From NCBI GenBank assembly GCA_023150125.1, contig JAKLLM010000004.1, positions 1 through 35,279 on the forward strand: a stretch of 35,279 bases of DNA, read 5' to 3'. Positions within the stretch are counted from its first letter, which is position 1; each line of letters opens with the position of its first letter. The notes under the pieces were generated by a model, which saw only the letters and a program-made list of their open reading frames with translations, searched no databases and was not told the DNA's origin. This document shows positions 17,532-27,622 of this stretch, in pieces. The DNA is from Zoogloea sp. GTDB taxonomy: Bacteria; Pseudomonadota; Gammaproteobacteria; Burkholderiales; Rhodocyclaceae. The position numbers were made by a program, and so were the translations under genes.

Positions 17532-20180
17532 ATGCGCCAGCGCCTCCTGCCCGCCTGCCTTGCCGGACTGTTGCTGCTGGCACCGGCGACATTTGCCTTC
17601 GCCGCGCCGCCGCCGGTGGTGGAGCGCACGCTGGCCACCCGTGCGGCACTGGACGCCTTGTTCTCGATGGAAGCCCTGGCGCCCGAAGGCTCAGCCCCCA
17701 CGCCGCCGCCCGATTTCAGCCCGGACGACGCCGACGAGGCGGCGCTGATCGCCTTCCTGGCCCGCCAGAAGCGCCGCGGTGCCGATCTCGACGCCTATCG
17801 CCAGCTGGGCACGCCGCTGCTCCACACGATCCGGGCCGGCCTGCACGACACCGCCCGCTGGCTGCTCGCCAACGGCGCCGATCCCCGCCTGCGGGTGCGC
17901 GATGCCGCCGAGGCCCCCACGGGTTTCCCGCCCCCCGACGCGCTGGGGGTGGCCGTTGCCGCGGGTGCCTGGAAGCTCGTCGACACCCTCCTGCATCAGC
18001 CCGCCTATGCCACGCTGTCGCCGCGGGACAAGGCCCGCGCGCTGTGGCCCTACGCCCTCGCCTCCGCCCCCCGCACGGCCGGGCTGTTTGGCCGGCGGAT
18101 GGCCCTGCCGTCCTTCGCCAGCGACCCCGAGCTGGCCAGCGCCCTGCTGGAGCATGCCCTGTGCAGCGGGCAGGCCGGGCTGGCCAAGGCCCTCCTTGCC
18201 GGCGACGGGGGCCGGCTGGGGGAGGGCAGTTTCGGCCCGTCCGCGGCGGGCTGCCTGCGGATCGAAGGCCGGGTTTCGCCGGACAAGCTCCCGGCACGCG
18301 AATGGCAGGACATCGAGCAGCGCCTCGGCCGGCCGGTGCTGCCCTGGCTGGTGATCCAGGCCGCCACGCCGGCGCGGGCGGCAGGCCTGTTGGCGTCCGG
18401 GCTGCGCAGCCCCTGGGGTGAGCCGGCGGCCTTGGGCCTCTACGTGCGCCATGCGCTGCGCGCGCCAGCGGGTATCCCGCTGCTGCGGGCAGTGCCGCCC
18501 GACGTGCTTCGATCAGCCTTGGATGACGACGCGATCCTCGCTGAATGGCTGGCCACCAGCGTCGACTGGCCCCAGGCCGATCTCGACTGGGCCCTCGCCC
18601 AGGTGGCGCCTGCGCGGCTCGCCGGGCAACTCGGGCCGCTGCTCGAACGCTGGGGGTATTCCCGCCTCGCCGGGCGCGACGTCAGGGACCGCGCTGCCCG
18701 CCTGGCCCGCTGGACGGCCCTCACCGGCCGCCTCGCCGCGCCGCTGCCGCCGGCGGGCAACGCCCCTTTCCTTTACGTGGTGCCGCCCGAACTCTGGCCG
18801 CGCTGGTTCGCGCTGGGTTACCGCCCGGCCGACCACCAGTGGGCCGACTGGCTGAGCGGGCTGGAGCCGGCCGGCCTGGAGCGGGTCTGGCCGCTGATCG
18901 CCCGGCACCAGCCCGACATTGCCCGGCGGGCGCCGACATGGCTGGTGGCGCCCCTGTCGGTGGGCCCCATCGACGATCCCGAGGCCCGGCGCCTGAGCTA
19001 CCGCGGCCGCTATCACCACGACCCGGATCTGCTCGCCAAGCTGCGCTTCCTGGCCGCCCGCGCGGGCCGGGTCGCGCAGCCCCGCTGGCTGGCCGCCGAG
19101 TTTGCGCTGGAGAAGCCCGCGCCCGGCGTCGCGCTGGCCCTCGCCCAAGGCTGGGTCAAGCCGGCGCCTGCGGCCAAGCGCCGCCAGCTGGAGCCGGCCC
19201 CGCTGGCCTGCATGCCCCGGCCCGGCCCCGGGCTGCGCCGGACGCTGGCGGTGTCAGGGGCGCTGCAGGGCGCAGATGGCGTCGTGGCCTCCATCGACGC
19301 CGTCCAGCCCCTCGCGCGGCCCGGTGCGGCGGCCTGTGAATGGCTGGTGAGCGGCGGTAGCGGTGGCGGGCGGGAGTACATCGACGAGGAGAGTTTCAGC
19401 CAGGGTGTGAACCGGCTGACGCCCTGCCCCGACGCCTGGCGCGTCGCCGCGCTGTGGCGGGAGGGTGGCGGCTGGCGGCCGGTCGAGGGTGAGGTGCCGG
19501 TCGGCCCGCTGCAGCCCATCCGCCTCGCCGGCGCCGGGCTGGCGGGCTTTGCCGCGCTGGAGGTCGATTACGGCACCTGCGGCCAGCGGGCCGCCGAGGT
19601 GTTCATCCCCCAGTTCAAGGCGGACGGCGGCCTGACGTTCAAGCCCGCCGGGCCCGGCGAGGCGCTGTTCGACGCCCTGGCGCTGCAATGCAGCTTCAGG
19701 AACCTGGCGGAGTGCCCGGGGCTGGCCAGCGGGCAGGAAACTCCAGCGGCTGCGCTGGGCGTGGCCGACTTTGCCGATCGCCACTGGGCGGCCGGCAAGG
19801 CGGCCTTCCTCGATGCGCTGGCCCGCTTCGACCGCAATGCGCTGGCCGAGGCTGAAGCCCAGGGGCTGTTTCCCCACTGGCTCGACGAGGCGGCCCGTGG
19901 CCTTGCCGCTGGGCCGGTGCCGAGCCTGCCGGAGCGCCGCCGCCGCATGGCCTGGTTGCAGGCCCGGCGCAACCCGCGCCCGGCGTATTCGGATGAAACC
20001 GTGGCGAGCCTGGTGCCCTGGCTGCCGGCCGAAGACTGGACGCCGCTCGTCGAGGCGCTGCGCTGCAGCCGCCCGTCCACCCTCGACGCGGCGCGTTCCC
20101 GAGCCCGCGAGCTGGGGCGCACCGATCTGGAGAGCCGCCTGCAGCGCGCCCGGGCGCAGGATTGCGAGGCCTCGCCATGA
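17532..20180 (+). CDS. Secreted 882-aa hypothetical protein with possible ankyrin-like N-terminal segment
   Basis: Signal peptide; LLHTIRAGLHDTARWLLANGADPRLRVRDA..LGVAVAAGAWKLVDTLLHQ resembles ankyrin repeats; remainder unrecognised. Confidence 0.65.
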   Translation: MRQRLLPACLAGLLLLAPATFAFAAPPPVVERTLATRAALDALFSMEALAPEGSAPTPPPDFSPDDADEAALIAFLARQKRRGADLDAYRQLGTPLLHTIRAGLHDTARWLLANGADPRLRVRDAAEAPTGFPPPDALGVAVAAGAWKLVDTLLHQPAYATLSPRDKARALWPYALASAPRTAGLFGRRMALPSFASDPELASALLEHALCSGQAGLAKALLAGDGGRLGEGSFGPSAAGCLRIEGRVSPDKLPAREWQDIEQRLGRPVLPWLVIQAATPARAAGLLASGLRSPWGEPAALGLYVRHALRAPAGIPLLRAVPPDVLRSALDDDAILAEWLATSVDWPQADLDWALAQVAPARLAGQLGPLLERWGYSRLAGRDVRDRAARLARWTALTGRLAAPLPPAGNAPFLYVVPPELWPRWFALGYRPADHQWADWLSGLEPAGLERVWPLIARHQPDIARRAPTWLVAPLSVGPIDDPEARRLSYRGRYHHDPDLLAKLRFLAARAGRVAQPRWLAAEFALEKPAPGVALALAQGWVKPAPAAKRRQLEPAPLACMPRPGPGLRRTLAVSGALQGADGVVASIDAVQPLARPGAAACEWLVSGGSGGGREYIDEESFSQGVNRLTPCPDAWRVAALWREGGGWRPVEGEVPVGPLQPIRLAGAGLAGFAALEVDYGTCGQRAAEVFIPQFKADGGLTFKPAGPGEALFDALALQCSFRNLAECPGLASGQETPAAALGVADFADRHWAAGKAAFLDALARFDRNALAEAEAQGLFPHWLDEAARGLAAGPVPSLPERRRRMAWLQARRNPRPAYSDETVASLVPWLPAEDWTPLVEALRCSRPSTLDAARSRARELGRTDLESRLQRARAQDCEASP

Positions 20181-20208
20181 GCGCCCACCCCACCCGCGAG
20201 AAGCTCCC

Positions 20209-21117
20209 ATGAACACCTTCCCCGGTCTGAAGCGCTGGCTGCCCGCGCTGGCCCTCGTCGTCCTGTCGTGCACCTGGGGTTACACCTGGGTGCTGGTCAA
20301 GCAGGCGCTCGAATACGCCTCGCCCTTCTCGCTGGCGGCCCAGCGGGCGGTGGGTGGCGCGCTGGCGCTGGTGCTGGCGGTGCACCTCACCGGCCGTTCG
20401 ATGGCCCTGGTCGCGCCGGGAGCGACAGTGCTGCTGGGCTTGATCCAGGTAGCCGGCTTCACGATCCTGCAAACGTCCGCGTTGGTCGAAGGCGGGCCGG
20501 GCAAGACCTCAGTGCTGATCTTCACGATGCCGATCTGGACCCTGCTGATGTCGTGGCCGCTGCTCGGCGAACGCGTCCAGGGCCGCCAGTGGCTGGCGGC
20601 GGTGAGCACCCTCGGCGGGCTGCTGCTGATCATCGAGCCGTGGAACATGCAGACCAGCCTGGCCAGCAAGCTGCTGGGCCTGTCGGCGGCCCTGTGCTGG
20701 GCGGTCGGCACGATCCTCATCAAGCGTTTGCGCCAGGCCCACCGGGTCGACCTGCTGGTGCTCACCATGTGGCAGATGATCTTCGGTTCGGTGCCGCTCC
20801 TGCTGCTGATGGTGTTCGTGCCCGGCCAGCCCACCGCGTGGACGCCCGATTACCTGCTGATGCTCACCTTCCTGTCGGTGGCCAGCGTGGCCATGTGCTG
20901 GTGGCTGTGGGGCTGGATCCTGAGCCGCGTGCCGGCCTGGGAGGCCAGCCTGTCGGTGCTCGGCACGCCGGTGGTGGCGATCCTGTCGTCGCGTCTCACG
21001 CTGGGCGAGGCCTTCAAGGCCAGCGAGGTGGCCGGCATCCTGCTGATCGGCGGCGGGCTGGCGCTGCTGTCACTGTTCGGCTGGCTGGCGAGCCGCCGCA
21101 GCGAGGCCGACAGCTGA
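20209..21117 (+). CDS. EamA/DMT family transporter
   Basis: SCTWGYTWVLVKQALEYASPFSLAAQRAVGGALAL; 10-TM pattern; GTPVVAILSSRLTLGE. Confidence 0.88.
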   Translation: MNTFPGLKRWLPALALVVLSCTWGYTWVLVKQALEYASPFSLAAQRAVGGALALVLAVHLTGRSMALVAPGATVLLGLIQVAGFTILQTSALVEGGPGKTSVLIFTMPIWTLLMSWPLLGERVQGRQWLAAVSTLGGLLLIIEPWNMQTSLASKLLGLSAALCWAVGTILIKRLRQAHRVDLLVLTMWQMIFGSVPLLLLMVFVPGQPTAWTPDYLLMLTFLSVASVAMCWWLWGWILSRVPAWEASLSVLGTPVVAILSSRLTLGEAFKASEVAGILLIGGGLALLSLFGWLASRRSEADS

Positions 21118-21201
21118 ACTTTCTGCGTCCGGAGGTATGCCCCCACGCCGCTTGTGGGTTATCTTCGCGGCCGTACCCGAATCACCGCCAGAGGAATCCC
21201 C

Positions 21202-21540
21202 ATGAGCAGCCTGCCCAAGTGCCCCCAGTGTTCGTCCGAATATACCTACGAGGACGGCGACAACTACGTCTGCCCCGAGTGCGCCCACGAGTGGCCGAAG
21301 GTCGCCGCTGCGGTGGCCGAGGACGTCAAGGTGATCCGTGACGCGGTGGGCAACGTGCTGCAGGACGGCGACACCGTCACCGTGGTCAAGGACCTGAAGG
21401 TGAAGGGATCGTCGTCGGTGGTGAAGGTCGGCACCAAGGTCAAGAACATCCGCCTCGTCGACGGCGACCACGACATCGACTGCAAGATCGACGGTTTCGG
21501 CCAGATGGGGCTGAAGTCGGAGTTCGTCAAGAAGGTCTGA
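21202..21540 (+). CDS. yjdM: YjdM/PhnA zinc-ribbon protein
   Basis: [79 protein letters not shown]. Confidence 0.95.
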   Translation: MSSLPKCPQCSSEYTYEDGDNYVCPECAHEWPKVAAAVAEDVKVIRDAVGNVLQDGDTVTVVKDLKVKGSSSVVKVGTKVKNIRLVDGDHDIDCKIDGFGQMGLKSEFVKKV

Positions 21541-21583
21541 CCGGGCGTAAGCTCACAATCCCGCCCCCCAACCGGAGAAGCCC

Positions 21584-22915
21584 ATGGCGTCCAGCCCCGA
21601 CAGCATCAGCATGGCCCTGTTCTGCGACTTCGAGAACGTCGCTCTCGGCGTGCGCGACGCGAAGTACGAAAAGTTCGACATCAAGCTGGTGCTCGAGCGC
21701 CTGCTGCTCAAGGGCAGCATCGTGGTCAAGAAGGCCTACTGCGACTGGGAGCGCTACAAGGGCTTCAAGGCGGCGATGCACGAGGCCAACTTCGAGCTGA
21801 TCGAGATCCCCCACGTGCGCCAGTCCGGCAAAAACTCCGCCGACATCCGGCTGGTGGTCGACGCCCTCGACCTCTGTTACACCAAGAGCCACGTGGATAC
21901 CTTCGTGATCATCAGCGGCGACTCCGACTTCTCGCCGCTGGTCTCCAAGCTGCGCGAGAACGCCAAGCAGGTGATCGGCGTCGGCGTGAAGCAATCCACC
22001 TCCGACCTGCTCATCGCCAACTGCGACGAGTTCATCTTCTACGACGACCTGGTGCGCGAGACCCGCCACGCTTCGGCCCGCCCCGAGCCTCGCGAGGCCC
22101 AGGCCCCGTCGTCGCGGCGCAGCCCCGAAGAAGAAAAGCGCCGCCGCGAGGAGCTCGACAGCCGCCGCACCCGCGCCGTCACGATGGCCGTCGAGACCTG
22201 CGACGCGCTGATCGCCGAGCGCGGCGACACCGGCAAGATCTGGGCCTCGATGCTGAAGGACGCCATCAAGCGCCGCCAGCCGGGCTTCAACGAGTCCTAC
22301 TTCGGCTTCAAGGCCTTCGGCAACCTGCTCGACGAGGCCCAGGCCCGCGGGCTGCTGGAGGTGGGTCGGGACGAGAAATCCGGCACCTTCGTGACCCGCG
22401 CCGGTGGCCAGTTGAAGGCTGAGCCGGTGGCAGTCGAGCCGCTGGCCATCCCCGCCGAGGCGCCGCCTGCCGAGGCACAGTCCGCTGAAACCCGCCGCCC
22501 GTCGCGGCGCAGTGGGCGCGGTGCCCGCAAGGCTCCGTCCGAGGTGGCCCCGCAGCCCGAAGTGGTGGCCGAGGCTCCCGCCGAGCCGGTGATTGAAGCC
22601 GTACCGGTGGCCGCCCCTGAAACCGAACCAGCCAAGGCGGACAAGCGTCGCAAGGGGCGCCGCTCCACCAAGGCCGACAGCGCGCCGCCTGCTGAAACCA
22701 CCGCCACCGCCGTCGAGCCCGCGTTTGAAGCGCCGCCCGCCGAGGAAACCCCCGCTGCCGCACCCAAGAAGGCCCGCAGCAGCCGCAAGAAAGCCGAGAA
22801 AAAGCCGGAAGCCGTCGAGGTCCCCCCAGCGGTGGCCGAAGCGCCGGCCGACGAAGCTCCTCGCAAGAAGCCGGCCCGCCGGCCCCGCAAGAGCCAGGAC
22901 AAGGCCGAGGGCTGA
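21584..22915 (+). CDS. NYN-domain (LabA/DUF88-like) protein with OST-HTH/LOTUS domain and disordered Ala/Pro/Lys-rich tail
   Basis: MALFCDFENVALGVRD.., VDALDLCYTKSHVDTFVIISGDSDFSPLVSKLRE (NYN acidic residues); IWASMLKDAIKRRQPGFNESYFGFKAFGNLLDEAQARGLLEV (LOTUS). Confidence 0.88.
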   Translation: MASSPDSISMALFCDFENVALGVRDAKYEKFDIKLVLERLLLKGSIVVKKAYCDWERYKGFKAAMHEANFELIEIPHVRQSGKNSADIRLVVDALDLCYTKSHVDTFVIISGDSDFSPLVSKLRENAKQVIGVGVKQSTSDLLIANCDEFIFYDDLVRETRHASARPEPREAQAPSSRRSPEEEKRRREELDSRRTRAVTMAVETCDALIAERGDTGKIWASMLKDAIKRRQPGFNESYFGFKAFGNLLDEAQARGLLEVGRDEKSGTFVTRAGGQLKAEPVAVEPLAIPAEAPPAEAQSAETRRPSRRSGRGARKAPSEVAPQPEVVAEAPAEPVIEAVPVAAPETEPAKADKRRKGRRSTKADSAPPAETTATAVEPAFEAPPAEETPAAAPKKARSSRKKAEKKPEAVEVPPAVAEAPADEAPRKKPARRPRKSQDKAEG

Positions 22916-22941
22916 TCCGCCATCAGCGGGCGCCGGGCGGT

Positions 22942-23343
22942 TTAGAAGCTCAGCGTCCGCCAGGCCGGGTCGAGGGTGCGCCCGATGAAGGCCGCCGCGC
23001 CGGCGTGCCCGGCGAGGCCCGGGATCAGTTCAGACTCGCTTACGCCGTGGCTCGCCAGGGCCGTCGGGCAGGCGAACAGCCTTGCACCGAAGCCGACGGC
23101 CTCGCGGCGGAAGTCGGCCACCGACTTGGCGCTGCCGGCGGCGGCCTGCAGGGCTTCGGCGACGCCCTGGCGGAGCAGCTCGACCGAGCGGGCGGTGAAA
23201 TACATCTCCACTTCCACATCCATCGCCGCAGCTGCCGCGGCGAAGTAGAAGGGCGTCGCGCAGAGTTCCGGCCGGCCCGGGTCGGCGGCCCACACCAGAA
23301 TGGCCAGCTTGTCGGCCGGGGGCGCCGGCGGTTCAGAAATCAC
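22942..23343 (-). CDS. DsrE/DsrF-like small protein
   Basis: KLAILVWAADPGRPELCATPFYFAAAAAAMDVEVEMYFTARSVELLRQG..FACPTALASHGV. Confidence 0.65.
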   Translation of the reverse strand: MISEPPAPPADKLAILVWAADPGRPELCATPFYFAAAAAAMDVEVEMYFTARSVELLRQGVAEALQAAAGSAKSVADFRREAVGFGARLFACPTALASHGVSESELIPGLAGHAGAAAFIGRTLDPAWRTLSF

Positions 23344-23809
23344 GGTTGTCCTCGTGGAACAGCGGCGCCGAGAAGTCGGCCAGATCCCGGAAGGCGTAGC
23401 GGTCCATGATCTTCTCGATCTCCGGCTGGGCTTCCGGCCAGGGCAGCAGCGCGCCGGGCGGGATCTCGCCGCTGGGCTGCAGCGTCACCAGCCAAGCGGC
23501 GAAGGGCTCGCGGTTCATGCTGCGGGCGGAGGGGTCGAGGGCCGGGTTGGCCTCTGCCAGTCGCGCGGCGAAGGGCGTCTTGACCGGGAAGACCGTCTTG
23601 CCCGCCTCCAGCAGGCCGAAGCTGCGGCCGGCATCCATCAACGCGCCCACCGGCTTGGGCGTGAACAGCAGGATCTCGCCCGACAGCGCGATGCCGAACT
23701 GCGTCACGCCGACCCGGTAGCGGCCGTCGCCCGACGGGGCGAACCACAGGTGGCTGTCGGGGTGGTAGAGCAGGGTGTCGGGAAAGTCGCAGCCGCGCAG
23801 CAGGGGCAT
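23333..23809 (-). CDS. GcvH-like lipoyl-domain protein
   Basis: MPLLRGCDFPDTLLYHPDSHLWFAPSGDGRYRVGVTQFGIALSGEILLFTPKPVG..GLLEAGKTVFPVKTPFAARLAEANPAL; Lys at the lipoyl-lysine position. Start taken at 23809, not 24196, which would run through the tRNA. Confidence 0.7.
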   Translation of the reverse strand: MPLLRGCDFPDTLLYHPDSHLWFAPSGDGRYRVGVTQFGIALSGEILLFTPKPVGALMDAGRSFGLLEAGKTVFPVKTPFAARLAEANPALDPSARSMNREPFAAWLVTLQPSGEIPPGALLPWPEAQPEIEKIMDRYAFRDLADFSAPLFHEDNRDF

Positions 23810-23854
23810 CGTGGTGTCGCCGGCAGGAGTGGCGGGAAAGGTGGCGGAAGAAAG

Positions 23855-23951
23855 TGGCGGAAGAGAATGGGAGTCGAACCCACCAGGGACCGCTTGACGG
23901 CCCCTCCTGGTTTTGAAGACCAGTCGCCCCACCGGGGGACGCATCCCTTCC
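23855..23951 (-). tRNA. selC: tRNA-Sec (anticodon TCA), CCA encoded
   Basis: Minus: GGAAGGGA...ACTGGTCTTCAAAACCAG..GGGGCCGTCAAGCGGTCCC..TGGGTTCGACTCCCA..TCTCTTCCGCCA; 8-bp acceptor stem, long variable arm, TCA anticodon. Confidence 0.95.
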
Positions 23952-23952
23952 T

Positions 23953-24196
23953 TTAAACCTAAAAACGGCAGTTGACCGCTTTCCGCAATCTCGAGAACAG
24001 CATGAACACTTGCGATAGTACCTTCGCCGATGTTCCCCCGGAGGTTGAGAGCGCTACACGCCCACTGGCACGCCTGGACGTGCGCCTGGCTTTGTCGCTC
24101 CGCCTTGCAGGCATGAGCCTGCGGCTTTGTCGCTTCGCGCCAGACATCCGCCCAGACGCACCATTGGGCGCGTCCAACTACCGTTTCTAGGTTCAA
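23953..24196. mobile_element. MITE-like element with imperfect 27-bp terminal inverted repeats
   Basis: Left TTAAACCTAAAAACGGCAGTTGACCGC (23953-23979); right reverse complement TTGAACCTAGAAACGGTAGTTGGACGC (24170-24196); 22/27 identical. Confidence 0.6.
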
Positions 24197-24197
24197 T

Positions 24198-26132
24198 TCA
24201 ATTCACGGCCAGATCGCCGCGGATCCGGTGTTGTTCGTCGTGGCCGCGGCCGAGCTTGCGAGTGTAGCCGACCCGGTCGAAGTATTCGAGGACCTGGATC
24301 GCCCGTTTGCGACCGAGGCCGGTCCGGTCGCGGAAGGCGGCGGCGCGGATGCAGCCGTCGGCCTCCATCAGCTCGGCGGCGATCGCGCCGAGCTGGCGCA
24401 CTGCGGCGGGGGCGTAGAACAGGTCGCGCACCACCTGGCAGGTTTCGCCGCAGGCGGCGAGGCGCTTGAGGAGTTCGCGGGTGGCGGCTTCGGGCTCACC
24501 GAGGCGCAGCGCGATGTCGCGCACCCACGGCGGGTCGAAGGGCTTGTCGAGGAGCCAGGGCAGCAGGGTGTCGGCGCGCCGGCGGTCGCGGGCGTCGAGC
24601 TCGAGGCGGTGGCCGTGCAGGTGCCAGGCGGCGCCGCTGCGGGCCAGCCGGCCTGCGGCGAGCCAGTGCTCGAGCCATTCGGCGAAGGCCGGCGCGGGCA
24701 GCAGCGGGGCGATCATGCGGCGCAGGCGGTCACGCTCGAGGCCGAGTTCGTCGGGGTGTTCGGCGTGGTGCCTGGCGAGGCGCGCCTCGACACGCTGGCC
24801 GAGGGCGTCGAGGGCAATATTGCCGATCAGCCAGCAGGTTTTGTCGTTGAAGCGGGCGGTGCCGGCCGGCAGCAGCGCGAGGAGGGCGTCGGGCGGGCGG
24901 TTCTCGGCGGCGGCGAGCTGGGCGAGGTCGAGGCCGAGGGGGGAGCAGGCGAGCAAGGCGTCGAGCCGCTCGGCCGGGTCGGCGACGGCGAGGGCGGCGA
25001 GCACGGCGAGCCGGTCGGGGTGGCGGCGGTGCCGCGGCGGGCCGAAGGGGTCGAGGATGCGGCCGCCACCCAGCGTGTTCTGGCCGTGGGCGTCGCGCAG
25101 CACGACGAGGTCGCCGCGGCAGGCGTGCAGCGGTGCGTCGGCGACGATCTGGGCGAGGCCGTGGCTGCCGGGGGCGAGGCCTGTCTTTTCGAGGCTGGCA
25201 TCGAGCAGCGCGACGCGGCCGCCGAGCTGGCGGGTGCCGTGGTGGATCTGCACGACGGCGCCGTGGGCGAGGGCGCGGGGCGCGTCGGCGGCGAGGCTGA
25301 GGGCGATGTCGAGGCGCTGGGCGGGCTGCGGCGCGGCCTGTCCGGTGAGCCAGTCGCCGCGGCGGACGTCATCCACCGCCAGACCGGCGAGGTTGAGGGC
25401 ACAGCGCTGGCCGGCCTGGCCGCTGTCGGCCTTGCGGTTCTGCACATGGAGGCTGCGCACGCGGGCAAGCGAGCCCGTGGGGGCGATGCGCACGCTGTCG
25501 CCCACTGCCACCCGGCCCGCATGGACGGTGCCTGCGACGATGGTGCCGGCGCCGGCGAGGGTGAAGACACGGTCGACGGCGAGGCGGAAGTCGCCCTCCG
25601 CGGCACGGGCCGGCAGGCTGCGGGCGGCGTCGATGAGGTGAGTGCGAAGGGCGTCGACGCCTGCGCCGGTGAGGGCCGACACCGGGAAGACCGGCGCGCC
25701 GGCCAGGCAGCCACCCGCCAGCAGGGCTTCGATTTGCCCGCTCACTTCGGCGAGGCGTTCGGGGCTGGCGCGGTCGGCCTTGGTGAGGGCCACGGCGCCG
25801 CGGGGGATGCCGAGCAGCTGGAGGATCTGCAGGTGTTCGCGGGTTTGCGGCATGGGGCCGTCGTCGGCGGCGACGATGAGCAGCGCGAAGTCGATGCCGC
25901 TGGCCCCGGCGAGCATGGTGGGGACGAATTTCTCGTGGCCGGGCACATCCACGAAGCCGACCACCTGGGCCGGCGAGCCGTCGCTGCCGGGCAGCGGCAG
26001 GTAGGCGTAGCCGAGCTCGATGGTGATGCCGCGGCGTTTTTCTTCGGGCAGACGGTCGGTGTCGGTGCCGGTGAGGGCGTGGACGAGGGTGGTCTTGCCG
26101 TGGTCGATGTGGCCGGCGGTGCCGATCAGCAT
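24198..26132 (-). CDS. selB: Selenocysteine-specific elongation factor SelB
   Basis: [57 protein letters not shown]-term winged-helix region. Confidence 0.97.
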   Translation of the reverse strand: MLIGTAGHIDHGKTTLVHALTGTDTDRLPEEKRRGITIELGYAYLPLPGSDGSPAQVVGFVDVPGHEKFVPTMLAGASGIDFALLIVAADDGPMPQTREHLQILQLLGIPRGAVALTKADRASPERLAEVSGQIEALLAGGCLAGAPVFPVSALTGAGVDALRTHLIDAARSLPARAAEGDFRLAVDRVFTLAGAGTIVAGTVHAGRVAVGDSVRIAPTGSLARVRSLHVQNRKADSGQAGQRCALNLAGLAVDDVRRGDWLTGQAAPQPAQRLDIALSLAADAPRALAHGAVVQIHHGTRQLGGRVALLDASLEKTGLAPGSHGLAQIVADAPLHACRGDLVVLRDAHGQNTLGGGRILDPFGPPRHRRHPDRLAVLAALAVADPAERLDALLACSPLGLDLAQLAAAENRPPDALLALLPAGTARFNDKTCWLIGNIALDALGQRVEARLARHHAEHPDELGLERDRLRRMIAPLLPAPAFAEWLEHWLAAGRLARSGAAWHLHGHRLELDARDRRRADTLLPWLLDKPFDPPWVRDIALRLGEPEAATRELLKRLAACGETCQVVRDLFYAPAAVRQLGAIAAELMEADGCIRAAAFRDRTGLGRKRAIQVLEYFDRVGYTRKLGRGHDEQHRIRGDLAVN

Positions 26133-27571
26133 GGGCTCAATCCTTCGGTGAGCTGGGCCACGAAGCGTGCCTCGTCGCCGGGCGGCAGGCAGCGCAGGTC
26201 GAGGTGCAGGGCCTTGTCGGCGATGCGCCCGATGACTGGCACTGGCAGGCCGCGCAGCGCGGCTTCGAGCTTGCCGAGCACGCCGCTGCCGCGCCCCACA
26301 GGGCGGAACACCAGCCCGGCCGAGGGCAGGCGGTCGACGGGCAGGCTGCCGGAGCCGATCTGCGACAGCATGGGCTCGATCGTGACGCTGAGCGGCCAGC
26401 CGGCCAGGGCCTGGGCGACGGGGGTGCGCAGGCGTTCGGCCTGGGCCAGCATGGCGTCGCGGGGGCGGGTGAGGAGCTGCAGGGTGGCGAGGCGTTCGGG
26501 CAGGCGGTCGGGGTCGCGGTAGAGGCGCAGCACGGCCTCGAGGGCGGCGAGGGTGATCTTGCCGACCCGCAGGGCGCGCTTGAGGGGGTTCTTCTTGATC
26601 TTGCCGATGAGATCGGCACGGCCGACCAGGATGCCGGCCTGGGGGCCACCGAGCAGCTTGTCGCCGGAGAAGGTGACGAGGTCGGCGCCGTTGGCGATGG
26701 CTTCGGCCGGCGTGGGTTCGTGGGGCAGGCCCCAGCGGGCGAGATCGGTGAGGGTGCCGCTGCCGAGGTCTTCGACGAAGGGCAGGCCGTGGGCGTGGGC
26801 GATGCGGGCGAGTTCGGCCTGGTCGACGCTGGCAGTGAAGCCTTCGATGGCGTAGTTGCTGGTGTGTACCTTCATCAGCAGGCCGGTGCGCGGGCCGATG
26901 GCGGTTTCGAAATCCCGCGCGTGAGTGCGGTTGGTGCAGCCGACCTCGACGAGGCGGGCGCCCGCACGCTGCATGATGTCTGGCACCCGGAAGGCGCCGC
27001 CGATCTCGACCAGCTCGCCCCGCGAGACGATGACTTCCTTGCGCTGGGCGAGGGTGTTGAGGAGCAGAAAGACCGCCGCGGCGTTGTTGTTGACGACGGT
27101 GGCGGCTTCGGCGCCGGTGAGCTCCTGGAGTAGTTCATTGACCACGTCGTCCCGGTCGCCGCGGCCGCCGCTGGCCACGTCGTATTCGAGGGCGCAGGGC
27201 GAGCGGGCGGCTTCGACCATCGCGGCGATGGCTTCTTCGGGCAGCACGGCGCGGCCGAGGTTGGTGTGCAGCACGGTGCCGCTGAGGTTGAAGACGGGTT
27301 TCAGCCGTGGTGCGGCGCGGGCAGCCAGGCGGGCTTCGGCGCTGGCGAGGAGGGTTGCGGTGTCGGGCGCCGGCTGGCCGCTGCCGATCGCCTGGCGGGC
27401 GTCGGCCAGGGTTTCGCGGAGCACGCGGGTGGCCTCGGCGCGCCCGTGGCGGTCGATGAGGGCAGGTGCCGCGCCGAGCAGCCGGTCGAGGCTCGGCAGG
27501 GCGCGGTAGGCGGAGCTTGCGGGGGCCGGCGAACTGCTGTCGGACGTGGTGCCATGGACCATGGACGCCAT
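26126..27571 (-). CDS. selA: L-seryl-tRNA(Sec) selenium transferase SelA
   Basis: [65 protein letters not shown]; overlaps selB start. Confidence 0.97.
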   Translation of the reverse strand: MASMVHGTTSDSSSPAPASSAYRALPSLDRLLGAAPALIDRHGRAEATRVLRETLADARQAIGSGQPAPDTATLLASAEARLAARAAPRLKPVFNLSGTVLHTNLGRAVLPEEAIAAMVEAARSPCALEYDVASGGRGDRDDVVNELLQELTGAEAATVVNNNAAAVFLLLNTLAQRKEVIVSRGELVEIGGAFRVPDIMQRAGARLVEVGCTNRTHARDFETAIGPRTGLLMKVHTSNYAIEGFTASVDQAELARIAHAHGLPFVEDLGSGTLTDLARWGLPHEPTPAEAIANGADLVTFSGDKLLGGPQAGILVGRADLIGKIKKNPLKRALRVGKITLAALEAVLRLYRDPDRLPERLATLQLLTRPRDAMLAQAERLRTPVAQALAGWPLSVTIEPMLSQIGSGSLPVDRLPSAGLVFRPVGRGSGVLGKLEAALRGLPVPVIGRIADKALHLDLRCLPPGDEARFVAQLTEGLSPC

Positions 27572-27622
27572 CGTGGGGGTTCTCCTCGGTTTGTCGTGGG
27601 GGTGTGTCGGGCTGGGCCCGAT

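Noticed and set aside
23972-24190. 72-aa ORFs on both strands between selC and selB
   Set aside because: Both lie inside the inverted-repeat-bounded element and end in the same TIR-derived residues; better explained as non-coding MITE-like DNA.
23810-24196. N-terminal extension of the GcvH-like ORF
   Set aside because: Would be translated across the tRNA-Sec gene and the inverted-repeat element; GcvH-like homology starts at 23809.
24228-26522. 764-aa plus-strand ORF antisense to selB
   Set aside because: Gly/Ala/Glu-rich shadow ORF over clear SelB coding.
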